Positions 53,661 through 62,101 of a DNA stretch of 64,000 nt are shown one piece after another (position 1 is the first letter of the stretch; each line of letters opens with the position of its first letter). Origin of the DNA: Nocardia sp. NBC_01730 (lineage in GTDB: Bacteria > Actinomycetota > Actinomycetes > Mycobacteriales > Mycobacteriaceae). The notes beneath the pieces are model-generated. The model was not told the DNA's origin. It was given only the letters and a program-made list of their open reading frames with translations, and made no database searches. The DNA lies in NCBI RefSeq assembly GCF_035920445.1, contig NZ_CP109162.1, positions 6,262,001 through 6,326,000 on the forward strand, read 5' to 3'. The translations under genes and the position numbers were made by a program.

Positions 53661-54236
53661 TCATCGGGCGGGATTGTCGGTGGTGTGGGGCACGACGATG
53701 TCGTCGGCGACCGCTACCGCGGCAGTGGGGTAGAGCAGCGCGACCAGGCCCAGACCGAGCCCGGCTCCGGCGATCTGGGCGGCGACGAACCCGGGCACCG
53801 AGGCGGGGGAGATTCCGGCGAAGGTGTCGGAGAACATGCGCCCGATGGTGACGGCGGGGTTGGCGAAGGAGGTCGAGCTGGTGAACCAGTAGGCCGCGCC
53901 GATCCACGCCGCGACCGCGGCCGCCGACAACGCGGCGCGACCGGTGCGGGCCAAGCAGAAGACGACGGTGATCAGTCCCGCGGTGGCTACGCTCGCACCG
54001 AGCAGGTGCCCACCGGTGATCCGATGGTGCGTCGCGAGCTGGATCGCGGCCTGGTCGAACATAGCGTTGGCCAAGATGGCCCCGGCGACCGCGCCGACGG
54101 TCTGCGCGCCGATATACCCGCCGACGGCGCCGCCGGACAGGCCGGTGCCGTGGCGGCGCCCAGCCAACCAGTCCACCACGGACACGACCGGATTGAAATG
54201 TGCGCCGGAGACCGGCCCGAACACCAGGATCAACAC
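53661..54236 (-). pseudogene. aquaporin/MIP family channel, N-terminally truncated (ars-linked)
   Basis: 191 aa from GTG 54236. Both pore motifs are present: SGAHFNPVVSV (NPV for NPA) and TSFANPAVTIG (NPA), with four to five helices between and after. The normal first helix and start are missing: upstream the frame reads only ALGLACAGAVSVLI back to a stop at about 54290. Together with arsC it matches the arsR-aquaporin-arsC arsenic operon, where the channel lets arsenite out; arsR is absent. The cut lies ~50 bp from the beta-lactamase gene. Confidence 0.7.
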
Positions 54237-54341
54237 CGATACCGCTCCCGCGCAAGCCAGTCCCAGCGCCGATCCGCCACCACGCCGTGATCATCACGAT
54301 CTACGACTGGACTGGGTGCGACGGCCTGGCAGAGTGATGGG

Positions 54342-55259
54342 ATGACTCACCTGTGGCGTGATTACCGAATGGCTGTGGCAGTCGCTCTCGTGGTGCCGTC
54401 GCTCGCGGCGTGTGGCACTGATTCCGATGCGGCTCGCGCGACTTCGACCACCGGTGTGCAGGCGGTGGATGCCGCCGCGGCGCGGGTGGTCGACTTGGAG
54501 AAGCAGTACGACGCACAGGTGGGACTGTTCGCTGTCGATACCGGCACCGGCAGGACGCTCGGCAACCGTACCGACGAACGATTCCCCTTGCTATCCACCT
54601 TCAAGACGCTTGCGGCTGCCGCTCTGCTGAAGGCGCACCCACTCGACACCGGATACTTCGACCAGGTTATCCGTTTCACCGAGGCGGACCTCGTCGCCAA
54701 CTCACCAGTCACCAGCACCCGGGTGGCAGACGGCATGACGGTCTCCGAAATCGCCGAGGCCGCGATCACCCGCAGCGACAACACCGCGGGCAACCTTCTG
54801 CTCCGCGAACTCGGTGGCCCCCAAAAACTTACGGTCTTCCTGCGCACGCTTGGCGACCAGGTGAGCAGGTTGGACCGCTGGGAGACCGAGCTCAACACCG
54901 CCATTCCCGGTGACGAGCGGGACACGACCACCCCCGCCGCGCTCGGGGCCGACTACCGCGCGCTGGTGCTCGGCGATACGCTCGGCGCGCCGGAGCGCGA
55001 CCGGCTCATCGCCTGGCTGAAAGCGAACACCACGGGAGACAAGCGAATTCGTGCTGCGCTGCCCGCCGGCTGGACCACCGGTGACAAAACCGGCACCGGC
55101 GACTACGGAACCGCCAATGACGTCGCCATCACCTGGCCGGACGGCGGGCACGCGCCGATCGTGATCGCCATCCAAACCCGCAAGTCCGCGCCGAACGCGG
55201 AGGCGGACAACGCCCTTCTTGCCGACACCGCCAAGGTGGTCGTCGACATCTTGCGCTGA
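54342..55259 (+). CDS. bla: class A beta-lactamase, lipoprotein
   Basis: A 305-aa serine beta-lactamase. All class A motifs are intact: STFK (Ser85-Lys88), SDN (145-147), WETELN with the general-base Glu181, and KTG (249-251) in [11 protein letters not shown]. The N terminus carries a lipobox LAAC with Cys24, so the enzyme should be membrane-tethered. It resembles the chromosomal Nocardia enzymes of the FAR/AST type, which hydrolyse penicillins. ATG 54342 or 54369 starts it. It has its own short upstream region next to the truncated ars operon; no bla regulator is adjacent. Confidence 0.93.
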   Translation: MTHLWRDYRMAVAVALVVPSLAACGTDSDAARATSTTGVQAVDAAAARVVDLEKQYDAQVGLFAVDTGTGRTLGNRTDERFPLLSTFKTLAAAALLKAHPLDTGYFDQVIRFTEADLVANSPVTSTRVADGMTVSEIAEAAITRSDNTAGNLLLRELGGPQKLTVFLRTLGDQVSRLDRWETELNTAIPGDERDTTTPAALGADYRALVLGDTLGAPERDRLIAWLKANTTGDKRIRAALPAGWTTGDKTGTGDYGTANDVAITWPDGGHAPIVIAIQTRKSAPNAEADNALLADTAKVVVDILR

Positions 55260-55559
55260 TTCAACCAACACAGAAGGCCATGCGCTTCGGTGTCGGTCGT
55301 GACTCGAGCTGCGGCGGTGGCTGCACCGAACGAACACGTTGCGCGTCAAGCATTGTGCGTGGAGCTGGGCCGAAATTCGTTGTCGCGCAGGGGTACGCCT
55401 CTGTCGCGGAGGGAGGGTGTGGAGACTGGTGGGATGGTGCATAGCCGAGCACGGCAAGGTGCCTCGACTGCTAGGGTCATGTGGCCTGCCGGTGGCACAC
55501 GTAGGCTGGTACAAGGTCATTCATCGGGAATCTGATAAATCTGTATCGAAAGGTCTCAT
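55260..55559. other. intergenic region after beta-lactamase
   Basis: 300 bases with no supported gene. It begins with GATTCAACCAACACAG..., which is nearly repeated at 58484-58505. An AT-rich stretch TGATAAATCTGTAT just before 55560 is a possible promoter for the following secreted protein. Confidence 0.5.
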
Positions 55560-56027
55560 ATGCCCATCGGTTCGTTATCACGTGTCCTGTCTTGCGTTTT
55601 GGCCAGTGCAGCACCACTGCTCTTGATCGCACCCGCCGCTCTCGCAGCTCCGGATAGCCCTTACAGCTGCTCGGGCTCATTTCTGTCGAGTGATGGCTCC
55701 GCGGAAGTAGAGTCATGTATTTACGCCGAGAATGGGGTACCCAGGGCATTTGGCGGCCTCACCATCAAAGATGGGGCCATCACGCTCGAAACTGATTGCA
55801 CCATGGTTGTGAAGGTTGTGGATTACAACGCGTATGAGACCGGGGCGAACGAAGAGGTCGCGATCAGTGGCCCATTTCGTTGCATGAACGGGAGGTATCC
55901 CTCCCCGCCGTTGACTGTGGACGAGGCACTGGCCAAGCCTGGGCATCGCTATCGCAGCTTCACCGAAATCACCAAAGACGGCCAAGGGATTGCTCGTATC
56001 TACAGCCCGGACCTGATTCTGCCGTAG
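55560..56027 (+). CDS. secreted hypothetical protein
   Basis: A 155-aa protein. Signal peptide MPIGSLSRVLSCVLASAAP with cleavage at ALA/APD; the mature part has four Cys (YSCSGSF, ESCIYAE, TDCTMVV, FRCMNGR), likely two disulfides, and no recognised domain. ATG 55560 has GAAAGG upstream. It stands alone between the beta-lactamase and a convergent serine hydrolase. Confidence 0.65.
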   Translation: MPIGSLSRVLSCVLASAAPLLLIAPAALAAPDSPYSCSGSFLSSDGSAEVESCIYAENGVPRAFGGLTIKDGAITLETDCTMVVKVVDYNAYETGANEEVAISGPFRCMNGRYPSPPLTVDEALAKPGHRYRSFTEITKDGQGIARIYSPDLILP

Positions 56028-56208
56028 CATCCGGAAACGGCCGGACCTCCTCAGCGCCGTCACGAACCGCGGGACTCGATGCGTTGCCCGACAGTCGAGC
56101 CGGCGGGCCCGATGAGTGGTGTCGTGTCCGGTGCCGAGGAGTCGTTTGCTCGGCACAGCATGCATCGTGATGCTACTGGCTGGGTGAGGGAGAGGCAGAC
56201 TGGGTTGT

Positions 56209-57339
56209 TCACCCACATAGTGCGTGCGTGAGCAAGTTGCGGACATCCACGGTGGAGGGTGTACCGGTGTAGGAGAAGGTGACCGCGAGCCCGGCCGTGG
56301 TGCCACCGGAGATGGCGGAGAAGCCGTGGACACTACCGAGATGGCCGACATATCGTGCGCCGCAAGATAGTTGGGTGTACGCAATGCCGAGCCCGTAGGA
56401 CATGCCGTCACCGTGGCCCATGTCGATCCCTTCGAGCATCTGCTGCAGTTGGGTCTGCGGCACCACCTGACCGGCCAGCAGCGCGAGGAAGAACCGGTTC
56501 AGGTCGGCGCCGGTGCTGACCAGCCCGCCAGCCGCCCACGGCAGCGACGGCTCCACCCGCGTCTCGTCGGTAATCGTGCCGTCGACGGTGGCGTAGCCGG
56601 TCGGATGCGGGTCGCGCAGACCGGTTTCGCCGGTGGCCGGCAGGTAGGTGTCCGACAGGGCCAGCGGAGTGAGAATGCGGTCGCGCAGCTCATCGGTGTA
56701 GCGATGTCCGGTCACCGCCTCGATCAGCATGCCGGTGACGATGTAGTTGGTGTTGGTGTATTTGAATTGGGTGCCGGGGGCGAACTGCGCGGGATGCCGC
56801 AAGGCGACTGCGATCTCCTGTGCTGGGGTGTAGGTGCGGCCTTCCTGTGCCGCCTCGTACTCGTTCGTCTCCGGGGATTCGGTCAGTTCGGGCAGTCCGC
56901 TTCGATGGCCAAGGATCTGGCGGACGGTGATGGCGTGCCCGTCCACCCCGTCACCGGTGAGCAGACCGGGCAGATACGTGTCGATCGACTGGTCGAGGTC
57001 GATCCGGTGTTCCGCCACCAGCTGCAGCACAATCGCGGCGGTGAAAGCCTTGGTGATGCTACCGACCCGGACATGCTGGGGAGGATCGGTAGGGATCGAG
57101 GTCCCTGCGGCGATATCGGCGAGGCCGGAGGTCACGACGGTGGTGGCGCCGTTTTCGGTGAGCGTGGCAATGGCCCCGACAGCACCCGCGCGGACCACCG
57201 CGTCGAGGTCGCCTTGCACCCTGTCCACGCGGGCGGGGGCAACTGAAGGTACGGGGGCGGGCTCGACCGAGCTCGTCGTGCAGGCAGACAGGACCATCGC
57301 GGCTGTGCAGATCGGGAGAACGAAGGCTCGTATACCCAT
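56209..57339 (-). CDS. lipoprotein serine hydrolase (beta-lactamase/D-alanyl-D-alanine carboxypeptidase family)
   Basis: A 376-aa protein. Lipobox LSAC follows a hydrophobic N terminus (MGIRAFVLPICTAAMV). Motifs are VGSITKAFTAA (SxxK), FKYTNTNYIVTG (YxN) and near the end YVGHLGSVHGFSA (HxG). This is the class C beta-lactamase-like fold found in D,D-peptidases and esterases. ATG 57339 follows TATTGT by 6 bases and lacks a Shine-Dalgarno, suggesting a leaderless mRNA; the in-frame region upstream is a DUF397 relic, not part of this protein. Confidence 0.82.
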   Translation of the reverse strand: MGIRAFVLPICTAAMVLSACTTSSVEPAPVPSVAPARVDRVQGDLDAVVRAGAVGAIATLTENGATTVVTSGLADIAAGTSIPTDPPQHVRVGSITKAFTAAIVLQLVAEHRIDLDQSIDTYLPGLLTGDGVDGHAITVRQILGHRSGLPELTESPETNEYEAAQEGRTYTPAQEIAVALRHPAQFAPGTQFKYTNTNYIVTGMLIEAVTGHRYTDELRDRILTPLALSDTYLPATGETGLRDPHPTGYATVDGTITDETRVEPSLPWAAGGLVSTGADLNRFFLALLAGQVVPQTQLQQMLEGIDMGHGDGMSYGLGIAYTQLSCGARYVGHLGSVHGFSAISGGTTAGLAVTFSYTGTPSTVDVRNLLTHALCG

Positions 57340-57524
57340 GATCCGACAATAGGGACTGAACCTCGGCAAACACATCGGATTGCAGTATTGCAGCACATCA
57401 GACCGGAGTACCAGGCTCGGATCAGCCTGCGGGTTATCGAGCATCGGAAACTGCTCGCTCATCGGTATTACGGGGCTGTCGAACCGCCACGTCCTCGCCA
57501 AACGTTCTGAGATTCCGCCAAGAC

Positions 57525-57640
57525 TTTTGAGACCTCGCAACGCAACACCGGTGAATGCATTCCACTCACCGGCGGTGAAGACCAGGCCGACCCAGCTGGG
57601 TTCTTCGAACTGTTTCGCGAACCTTGCGGAGCGAGGGGCG
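57525..57640 (-). pseudogene. DUF397 protein relic, frameshifted
   Basis: SSKNPAG in one frame and GLVFTAGEWNAFTGVALRG in the next reproduce the C-terminal half of DUF397 proteins; compare SKNPTGPALVFTPDEWAAF in the intact copy at 58552-58758. At least one frameshift and no start are seen. Confidence 0.65.
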
Positions 57641-57696
57641 GCTGACCTGCGGCCCGCAAGGCAGGTGCGGACGAAGGACATGCGGATTGTTCGGCC

Positions 57697-58368
57697 CTAG
57701 TTTGCGGAATCGGCGCCACGTCCGGAGGGTGCGTCGTAGACCAGGGTGTATCGCCAGAACAGGCGACGCCGGATTCGGGCGCCCGGCAGTGCCAGCGCGG
57801 CAGCGGCCCGGATATCTGCCAGTGTCTCCTCTGGATCGGCGGTGGGTGCCGTCATGTGCTGGGGCGGCACATCAGCGCGGGCTGGGTGCTTGACCAGTCC
57901 CATGACAGGGTTGACGAGCATGGCAGTCAAGCCGGTGAGCAGGTCGATGGGTCCGGCCCCGCGGTAGCAGCCGACGACCACCAGTCGCCCGCCCGGGGCG
58001 AGACAGTGGCGCAGCTCGCGCAAGGTCGGCATCAAGGGGAGGTGATGCAGGACGGCGACGAGGGTTACAGCATCCCAGCGCCGCTGAGGGTCGCGCCCGG
58101 CGAAGTCGGCTTGCGCTATGGTCACCGCAGGGTCGTCGGCGAAGCGCTGCGCCGCCACGCGGACGGTCGCGGAGTCGGGTTCGAGCGCGGTGACGGTAAT
58201 GGCTCGGCGGCGGAGCCGGGCGATGAGATTGCCTGTGCCGCATCCGACATCAAGGACATGACGAGCCCCCGACGCTGCCACCTGGCCGACGACCCACGGG
58301 CCGTAGTGGTCGTTGTGGCTCCACGGATGTCGCTGGTTGAACCGGTTGAGTCGAGACAGCGTCACCAC
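57697..58368 (-). CDS. class I SAM-dependent methyltransferase
   Basis: A 223-aa protein. SAM-binding motif HVLDVGCGTGNLIARL, followed by VTALEPDSATVRVA, VTIAQADFAGRD and VTLVAVLHHLPLMPTLRELR, the order of Rossmann methyltransferases. Substrate unknown; the C terminus is basic (GARIRRRLFWRYTLVY). GTG 58368 is chosen because GGGGAG is 6 bases upstream; a longer frame to 58500 runs into the terminator of the DUF397 gene. Confidence 0.82.
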   Translation of the reverse strand: MVTLSRLNRFNQRHPWSHNDHYGPWVVGQVAASGARHVLDVGCGTGNLIARLRRRAITVTALEPDSATVRVAAQRFADDPAVTIAQADFAGRDPQRRWDAVTLVAVLHHLPLMPTLRELRHCLAPGGRLVVVGCYRGAGPIDLLTGLTAMLVNPVMGLVKHPARADVPPQHMTAPTADPEETLADIRAAAALALPGARIRRRLFWRYTLVYDAPSGRGADSAN

Positions 58369-58499
58369 CGCATTCTCCCCGACATGGCCCACGTCCTGAG
58401 AACCGGCAAGGTACGTCCGAACTCCGCAACCTATCCCCGAACACCGCAAACCAACTCCGAACAGGACAGTGCATGCCGTCTGCTGATTCAACCAACGCA

Positions 58500-58539
58500 A
58501 AGGCCCTGCACCTCGAAAGCTTGATAAGGGCAGGGCCTT
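58500..58539 (-). terminator. hairpin terminator after the XRE-DUF397 pair
   Basis: AAGGCCCTGC (58500-58509) and GCAGGGCCTT (58530-58539) pair perfectly, 12 bases beyond the DUF397 stop on the minus strand. Confidence 0.8.
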
Positions 58540-58551
58540 CCGCTATCTCTT

Positions 58552-58758
58552 TTACTTCTGGTCGAACTCGCCATCGACAACGCCAGTGGTGAAGGCTGCC
58601 CATTCGTCGGGGGTGAAGACCAGCGCTGGGCCTGTCGGGTTCTTCGAGTCGCGAACTCCGACCATGTCTTCATCGAGGAAGGCGACTTCAACACACTCTT
58701 TCGCGCCCCCGCTGCGGGTGCTCTTGAACCACTGGGCACCGGATAGGTCAACGTTCAC
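58552..58758 (-). CDS. DUF397 domain protein
   Basis: A 68-aa protein: LSGAQWFKSTRSGGAKECVE, DSKNPTGPALVFTPDEWAAF, ending DGEFDQK, a complete DUF397 domain. These small proteins are nearly always encoded right after an XRE regulator with a DUF5753 C terminus and act as its partner, with roles in actinomycete development reported for some. GTG 58758 overlaps the XRE gene's 3' end by 11 bp, so the pair is translationally coupled. Confidence 0.92.
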   Translation of the reverse strand: MNVDLSGAQWFKSTRSGGAKECVEVAFLDEDMVGVRDSKNPTGPALVFTPDEWAAFTTGVVDGEFDQK

Positions 58759-59635
58759 GCTCGTACTCCCTTGCTGCTTGCCTCAGCAGGTTCCTGCTGT
58801 TCACCTCGTCCAGCGAGGCTCGTTCGATGCGTTCGTACGCCTCTGTATACCGCTGAACGATACCCACCTTTTCGGAGTACATGTCCCCGGCGAACCCTTC
58901 GGCGTACACCACTGTCGGCTCCACCGGCTTGCCTTGGCTGTCCAGCCCGAAGTCCAGGATCACGACTGGTCCGATCTGGTCGCCTGTCGGCATCCCGGCA
59001 TAAAACGGTAGTACCCGGAGGGAGACGTTCGAACGGGTGCTCGCGTCAGCCAAATACCGCAGCTGTGCTGCCATGACGTTAGGACCACCGATCACTCGGC
59101 GCAACACGTTTTCATGGAGGATGATGCGCATCGTCGCTGGCTTGATGCTGCGGGTGATCAGCAGTTGCCGCCGTATTCGCGGTTGGACTCGATTGTCGAT
59201 CTCCGTGTCGGACTCATCTGGGAAGGCGCTGCGGACGAGTACACGCGCGTAATCCTCGGTCTGAAGCAGGCCAGGCGTGAGATCGGGCTGGTATGTGATC
59301 AGCTTGCGAGCTGCGGACTCCAAACCCATGTATACGCTGAAGTTCGAGGGGATTACGTCGCCGAACTCGTGCCACCAGGATTTCTCCGCTGCCTGCTGCG
59401 CCAGCCCTTTCAGCCCAGCAGCGCGGTCCTCGTTGATGCCGTAGATCTCGATCAGTCCATCGAGATCGCGGAGCCGAATCTTTTGGTTCTGGCCTTTCTC
59501 GATCCGTTGCAGGCTGCTCTTGCCCCACTCCATCAGAGCAGCCGCCTCCTCTAACGTCATACCGGCCCCCTCGCGCGCCTCTCGCAAGTATCGACCCAAC
59601 TGGCGGCGCGGAAGAGTGCTGTCTCCCTCTGGCAT
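58748..59635 (-). CDS. XRE family regulator with DUF5753 domain
   Basis: A 295-aa protein. N-terminal helix-turn-helix LGRYLREAREGAGMTLEEAA, MEWGKSSLQRIEKGQNQKIR; C-terminal DUF5753 begins WWHEFGDVIPSNFSVYMGLE, with YQPDLTPGLLQTEDYARVL and DGRPNVMAAQL-like motifs. ATG 59635 has AAGGGGGAACGC upstream. It forms the classic pair with the DUF397 gene and is divergent from three small overlapping genes, which may be its targets. The 264-bp gap contains the two promoters. Confidence 0.92.
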   Translation of the reverse strand: MPEGDSTLPRRQLGRYLREAREGAGMTLEEAAALMEWGKSSLQRIEKGQNQKIRLRDLDGLIEIYGINEDRAAGLKGLAQQAAEKSWWHEFGDVIPSNFSVYMGLESAARKLITYQPDLTPGLLQTEDYARVLVRSAFPDESDTEIDNRVQPRIRRQLLITRSIKPATMRIILHENVLRRVIGGPNVMAAQLRYLADASTRSNVSLRVLPFYAGMPTGDQIGPVVILDFGLDSQGKPVEPTVVYAEGFAGDMYSEKVGIVQRYTEAYERIERASLDEVNSRNLLRQAAREYERER

Positions 59636-59899
59636 TGCGTTCCCCCTTCGGACGGGTGCGTGATTCCGGATCGGGAAAACTCTCGCACGCGGTTCGGTCG
59701 CTTCGCTGCGGATTTGGACCAATTTTTCGGGTTCCCGATTCCAACTTCCGATCCGGCCGAAAGTGGAGTGTCCTTGATCTGCGTCCGGTAGGGAGCTCGC
59801 CCGATTCCCTTCTCAGCTCGCGTCCCTGGTCCTTGCGGATACGTCTAGGGGCCGGACGTGCATCCTCGAGCCCGCCGACGTGATCAGAGGTCTAACCCG

Positions 59900-60379
59900 A
59901 TGGAGCACATACCCTTTGGTGACACACCCATGACCCGGTGCCACTTCTACCGACGCGTGTGCGACCTGCCCGCCGTCATCGAACCACCACACCTGGGCCG
60001 CATCATCATGCCCGCCACCCACGTGTGGGCGCTGATGATGCCCGCCCATCTGGGGCAAGCGGTGAAGATTGAAATCCATTCCAGGAACACAGATCTCGGT
60101 CCGATCCTGTCACATCCCCGTTCCCGCCGATGGACCTATCTGGTACGGCCCGACCTGCCCGACGAGGACAGGCTTTTCGCAGAACTATTTCGCCTGAACA
60201 TCTCGGTCGTCCGCGAGGGCGGCACCATCGCGTTGCCGTCCCCTGGCGACCAATGCGCGGAGTTCCGGTGTTGGGTGGAGCCACCACGATGCATATACCG
60301 GCCATCGGGACTTGCCGTGATAGACGCGATCCGCGCGTGCATCGATCCGGGACGGTGGCAGGCGGTGACCCGTGGATGA
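59900..60379 (+). CDS. actinobacterial conserved hypothetical protein
   Basis: A 159-aa protein: RCHFYRRVCDLPAVIEPPHL, THVWALMMPAHLGQAVKIEI, TDLGPILSHPRSRRWTYLVR, SGLAVIDAIRACIDPGRWQ. It belongs to a family often found beside XRE-DUF397 loci in Nocardia-type genomes; function unknown. ATG 59900 is the start; ATG 59930 is an alternative. It overlaps the next gene by 8 bp and heads a three-gene unit. Confidence 0.65.
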   Translation: MEHIPFGDTPMTRCHFYRRVCDLPAVIEPPHLGRIIMPATHVWALMMPAHLGQAVKIEIHSRNTDLGPILSHPRSRRWTYLVRPDLPDEDRLFAELFRLNISVVREGGTIALPSPGDQCAEFRCWVEPPRCIYRPSGLAVIDAIRACIDPGRWQAVTRG

Positions 60380-60647
60380 CTGCGAGCGGGGGCCGTGGAT
60401 CCTGTGGTCGCACTGCGGATTCGGGAAGTTCGACCCCCACACCAACGCGTTGGTCGAGGTTGCTTGCCCCTCCCGGTTTTGCGCGGTATGGGTGCGGTTG
60501 GTCGACGGCAAACTCGCCGACCACGAGCGAACTGACGGCGGCCCCTGCCCATGGATCGGTGTCCGCGTAGTCGACGACCGCACCGACCCGAGCAAACCGA
60601 ACGAACTCATCTATACCGAGGCGCTCGAATGGGTCCGCGACCAGTGA
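60372..60647 (+). CDS. small hypothetical protein, second of three overlapping genes
   Basis: A 91-aa protein: MDDCERGPWILWSHCGFGKF, CAVWVRLVDGKLADHERTDG, ELIYTEALEWVRDQ. It has three to four Cys and is rich in Trp. GTG 60372 overlaps the preceding stop region, implying coupling. Not recognised. Confidence 0.55.
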   Translation: MDDCERGPWILWSHCGFGKFDPHTNALVEVACPSRFCAVWVRLVDGKLADHERTDGGPCPWIGVRVVDDRTDPSKPNELIYTEALEWVRDQ

Positions 60648-60865
60648 AGGGCGCCAACACTTCCCCGCGCCCTGAAGAACCGGACGTGCACCTGAGCGTC
60701 TTCCTACACGGCGCACGATTCGACTTCGCCGCTTGTCTGACCGCCGCCTTGCTGTTCATCCAAGATCACCAGACACGTCACCACGCCGACGCCGTCACCG
60801 TACTACCCGGCGACACAGCCGAACTACCGCGCCTGCCATGCGAGCGCCTATTCCTCGAACCCTGA
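60629..60865 (+). CDS. small hypothetical protein, third of three overlapping genes
   Basis: A 78-aa protein: PRPEEPDVHLSVFLHGARFD, CLTAALLFIQDHQTRHHADA, LPCERLFLEP. ATG 60629 has GAGG 7 bases upstream and overlaps the previous gene by 19 bp. Not recognised. The following 234-bp gap contains the promoter of the DUF3558 gene. Confidence 0.5.
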   Translation: MGPRPVKGANTSPRPEEPDVHLSVFLHGARFDFAACLTAALLFIQDHQTRHHADAVTVLPGDTAELPRLPCERLFLEP

Positions 60866-61099
60866 ACGCGAGACCATACTCGTACCGATCCGAACCGATA
60901 TCGCGAGCACCCTTCGGCCACGCCGATTCTGCGGTTCTGCCACCAGGTGCGCCTACCAGTGATCGGCGCCAGCTCGGCCTCGACGCGGTCCGCGCCCCTG
61001 CCCAACCACAACGCCAATGAAATCGGATGGAACCGGGGCGGGATCTGGCGCGTCATATAGTAGCGACGGGGAATTACTGACGCCGACGCCAGGAGAAGT

Positions 61100-61648
61100 A
61101 TGCGCACCGCCGACGTCCTACGCACCGCACTCGGCGGTGTCGCTGTACTGGCACTAGCCACTGGTTGCGGGTCGAACGTGGATGGGGCCGCGCCTACGAC
61201 CGGTGCGACCGAATCCAGGGGTGACGTCCAAGTCTTCAACCCGTGTAGCCAACTCAGCGACGAGGCGTTGCGCGCAATCGGACTGGACCCGCTCGCCAAG
61301 AGCGTCACAACTGATCCACCCCAAGGGCCCTCAGCGTGGCGCATCTGCGGCTGGTACCCACCTGAGCACAAGTACAAAGTCGATGTTATGTCCTCGAGTC
61401 ATACCCTCGCCGAGACCCGGGCGAACAACAAGATAGCCATCCTCCGGGAGATCACTATCGGCGCCCGCAATGGAGTTGTCAGCCGAGACAAGTCCGACAC
61501 TCAGGGCGACAGCTGCTATGCGAGTTTCCCGGCGGAGCAGGGCATGTTCGAGATTGCCGTTGGTTGGGAGAGCGAGGCCAGAAAACCCGACCTGTGCGAG
61601 TTGGCCGTAAAGCACGCCCAGGCTCTTGAGCCCATCCTGCCGAAGTAG
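61100..61648 (+). CDS. DUF3558 family lipoprotein
   Basis: A 182-aa protein. Lipobox LATGC near residue 23; the body shows NPCSQLSDEALRAIGLDP, RICGWYPP and YASFPAEQGMFEIAVG, with the Cys pattern of DUF3558, a mycolata-specific lipoprotein family often encoded beside ESX-type genes. ATG 61100 has AGGAGAAGT upstream. It is followed 48 bp later by the small helical protein, so they may form one operon. Confidence 0.82.
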   Translation: MRTADVLRTALGGVAVLALATGCGSNVDGAAPTTGATESRGDVQVFNPCSQLSDEALRAIGLDPLAKSVTTDPPQGPSAWRICGWYPPEHKYKVDVMSSSHTLAETRANNKIAILREITIGARNGVVSRDKSDTQGDSCYASFPAEQGMFEIAVGWESEARKPDLCELAVKHAQALEPILPK

Positions 61649-61696
61649 GCGACGCAATTCGGCAGCAATCGTCAGATCTGCGTGAGGGAGGACGTA

Positions 61697-62101
61697 ATGG
61701 CGGACAACATGCAGGGCGAGATACGGCGTTGGCAACAGCTGAAGCAGCAGGCTGAATCCGGCGAGTTTCGCATGGAAGAAGGAATCGGCGAGGCATTACG
61801 CGCACGCTGCGAAACATTTCTCGGAGAACTCAGATCCATGAAGACCATGGCCCAGCGTCTCGACCGTCTGTCCGGCTACGGCGGCCTCCCATCGGCGCAA
61901 ACCCTGCAAGCCAAGTTCGAAGGGAAAGCCGCTGGCGGTGATTCACATGATCCGAACGACTCAGCCGTCACCCGAGTGCAGCAACACATCGAGATCGTCA
62001 CCTTGATGCGTGACACCTACGCTGTCGCGATCGGCAAGCTGAAAGCTACCGACGAAGCCGCAGGAAGCCAGATGGGCAACCTGACCGAGGAAGTGCGCTG
62101 A
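61697..62101 (+). CDS. small helical ESX-associated protein
   Basis: A 134-aa all-helical, Gln/Glu/Lys-rich protein (IRRWQQLKQQAESGEFRME, ALRARCETFLGELRSMKT, VQQHIEIVTLMRDTYAVAI). Length and position before a PPE-like gene resemble the PE/WXG100-type partners of type VII substrates, though no WXG motif is seen. ATG 61697 has GGGAGG 6 bases upstream. Its stop overlaps the next ATG by one base. Confidence 0.6.
   Translation: MADNMQGEIRRWQQLKQQAESGEFRMEEGIGEALRARCETFLGELRSMKTMAQRLDRLSGYGGLPSAQTLQAKFEGKAAGGDSHDPNDSAVTRVQQHIEIVTLMRDTYAVAIGKLKATDEAAGSQMGNLTEEVR

Noticed and set aside
54342..55259. Extended-spectrum or carbapenemase activity of the beta-lactamase
   Set aside because: The motifs show only that it is class A; spectrum cannot be read from them.
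57340..57681. N-terminal extension of the lipoprotein serine hydrolase
   Set aside because: The extension is a frameshifted DUF397 relic, and the lipobox must be near the N terminus.
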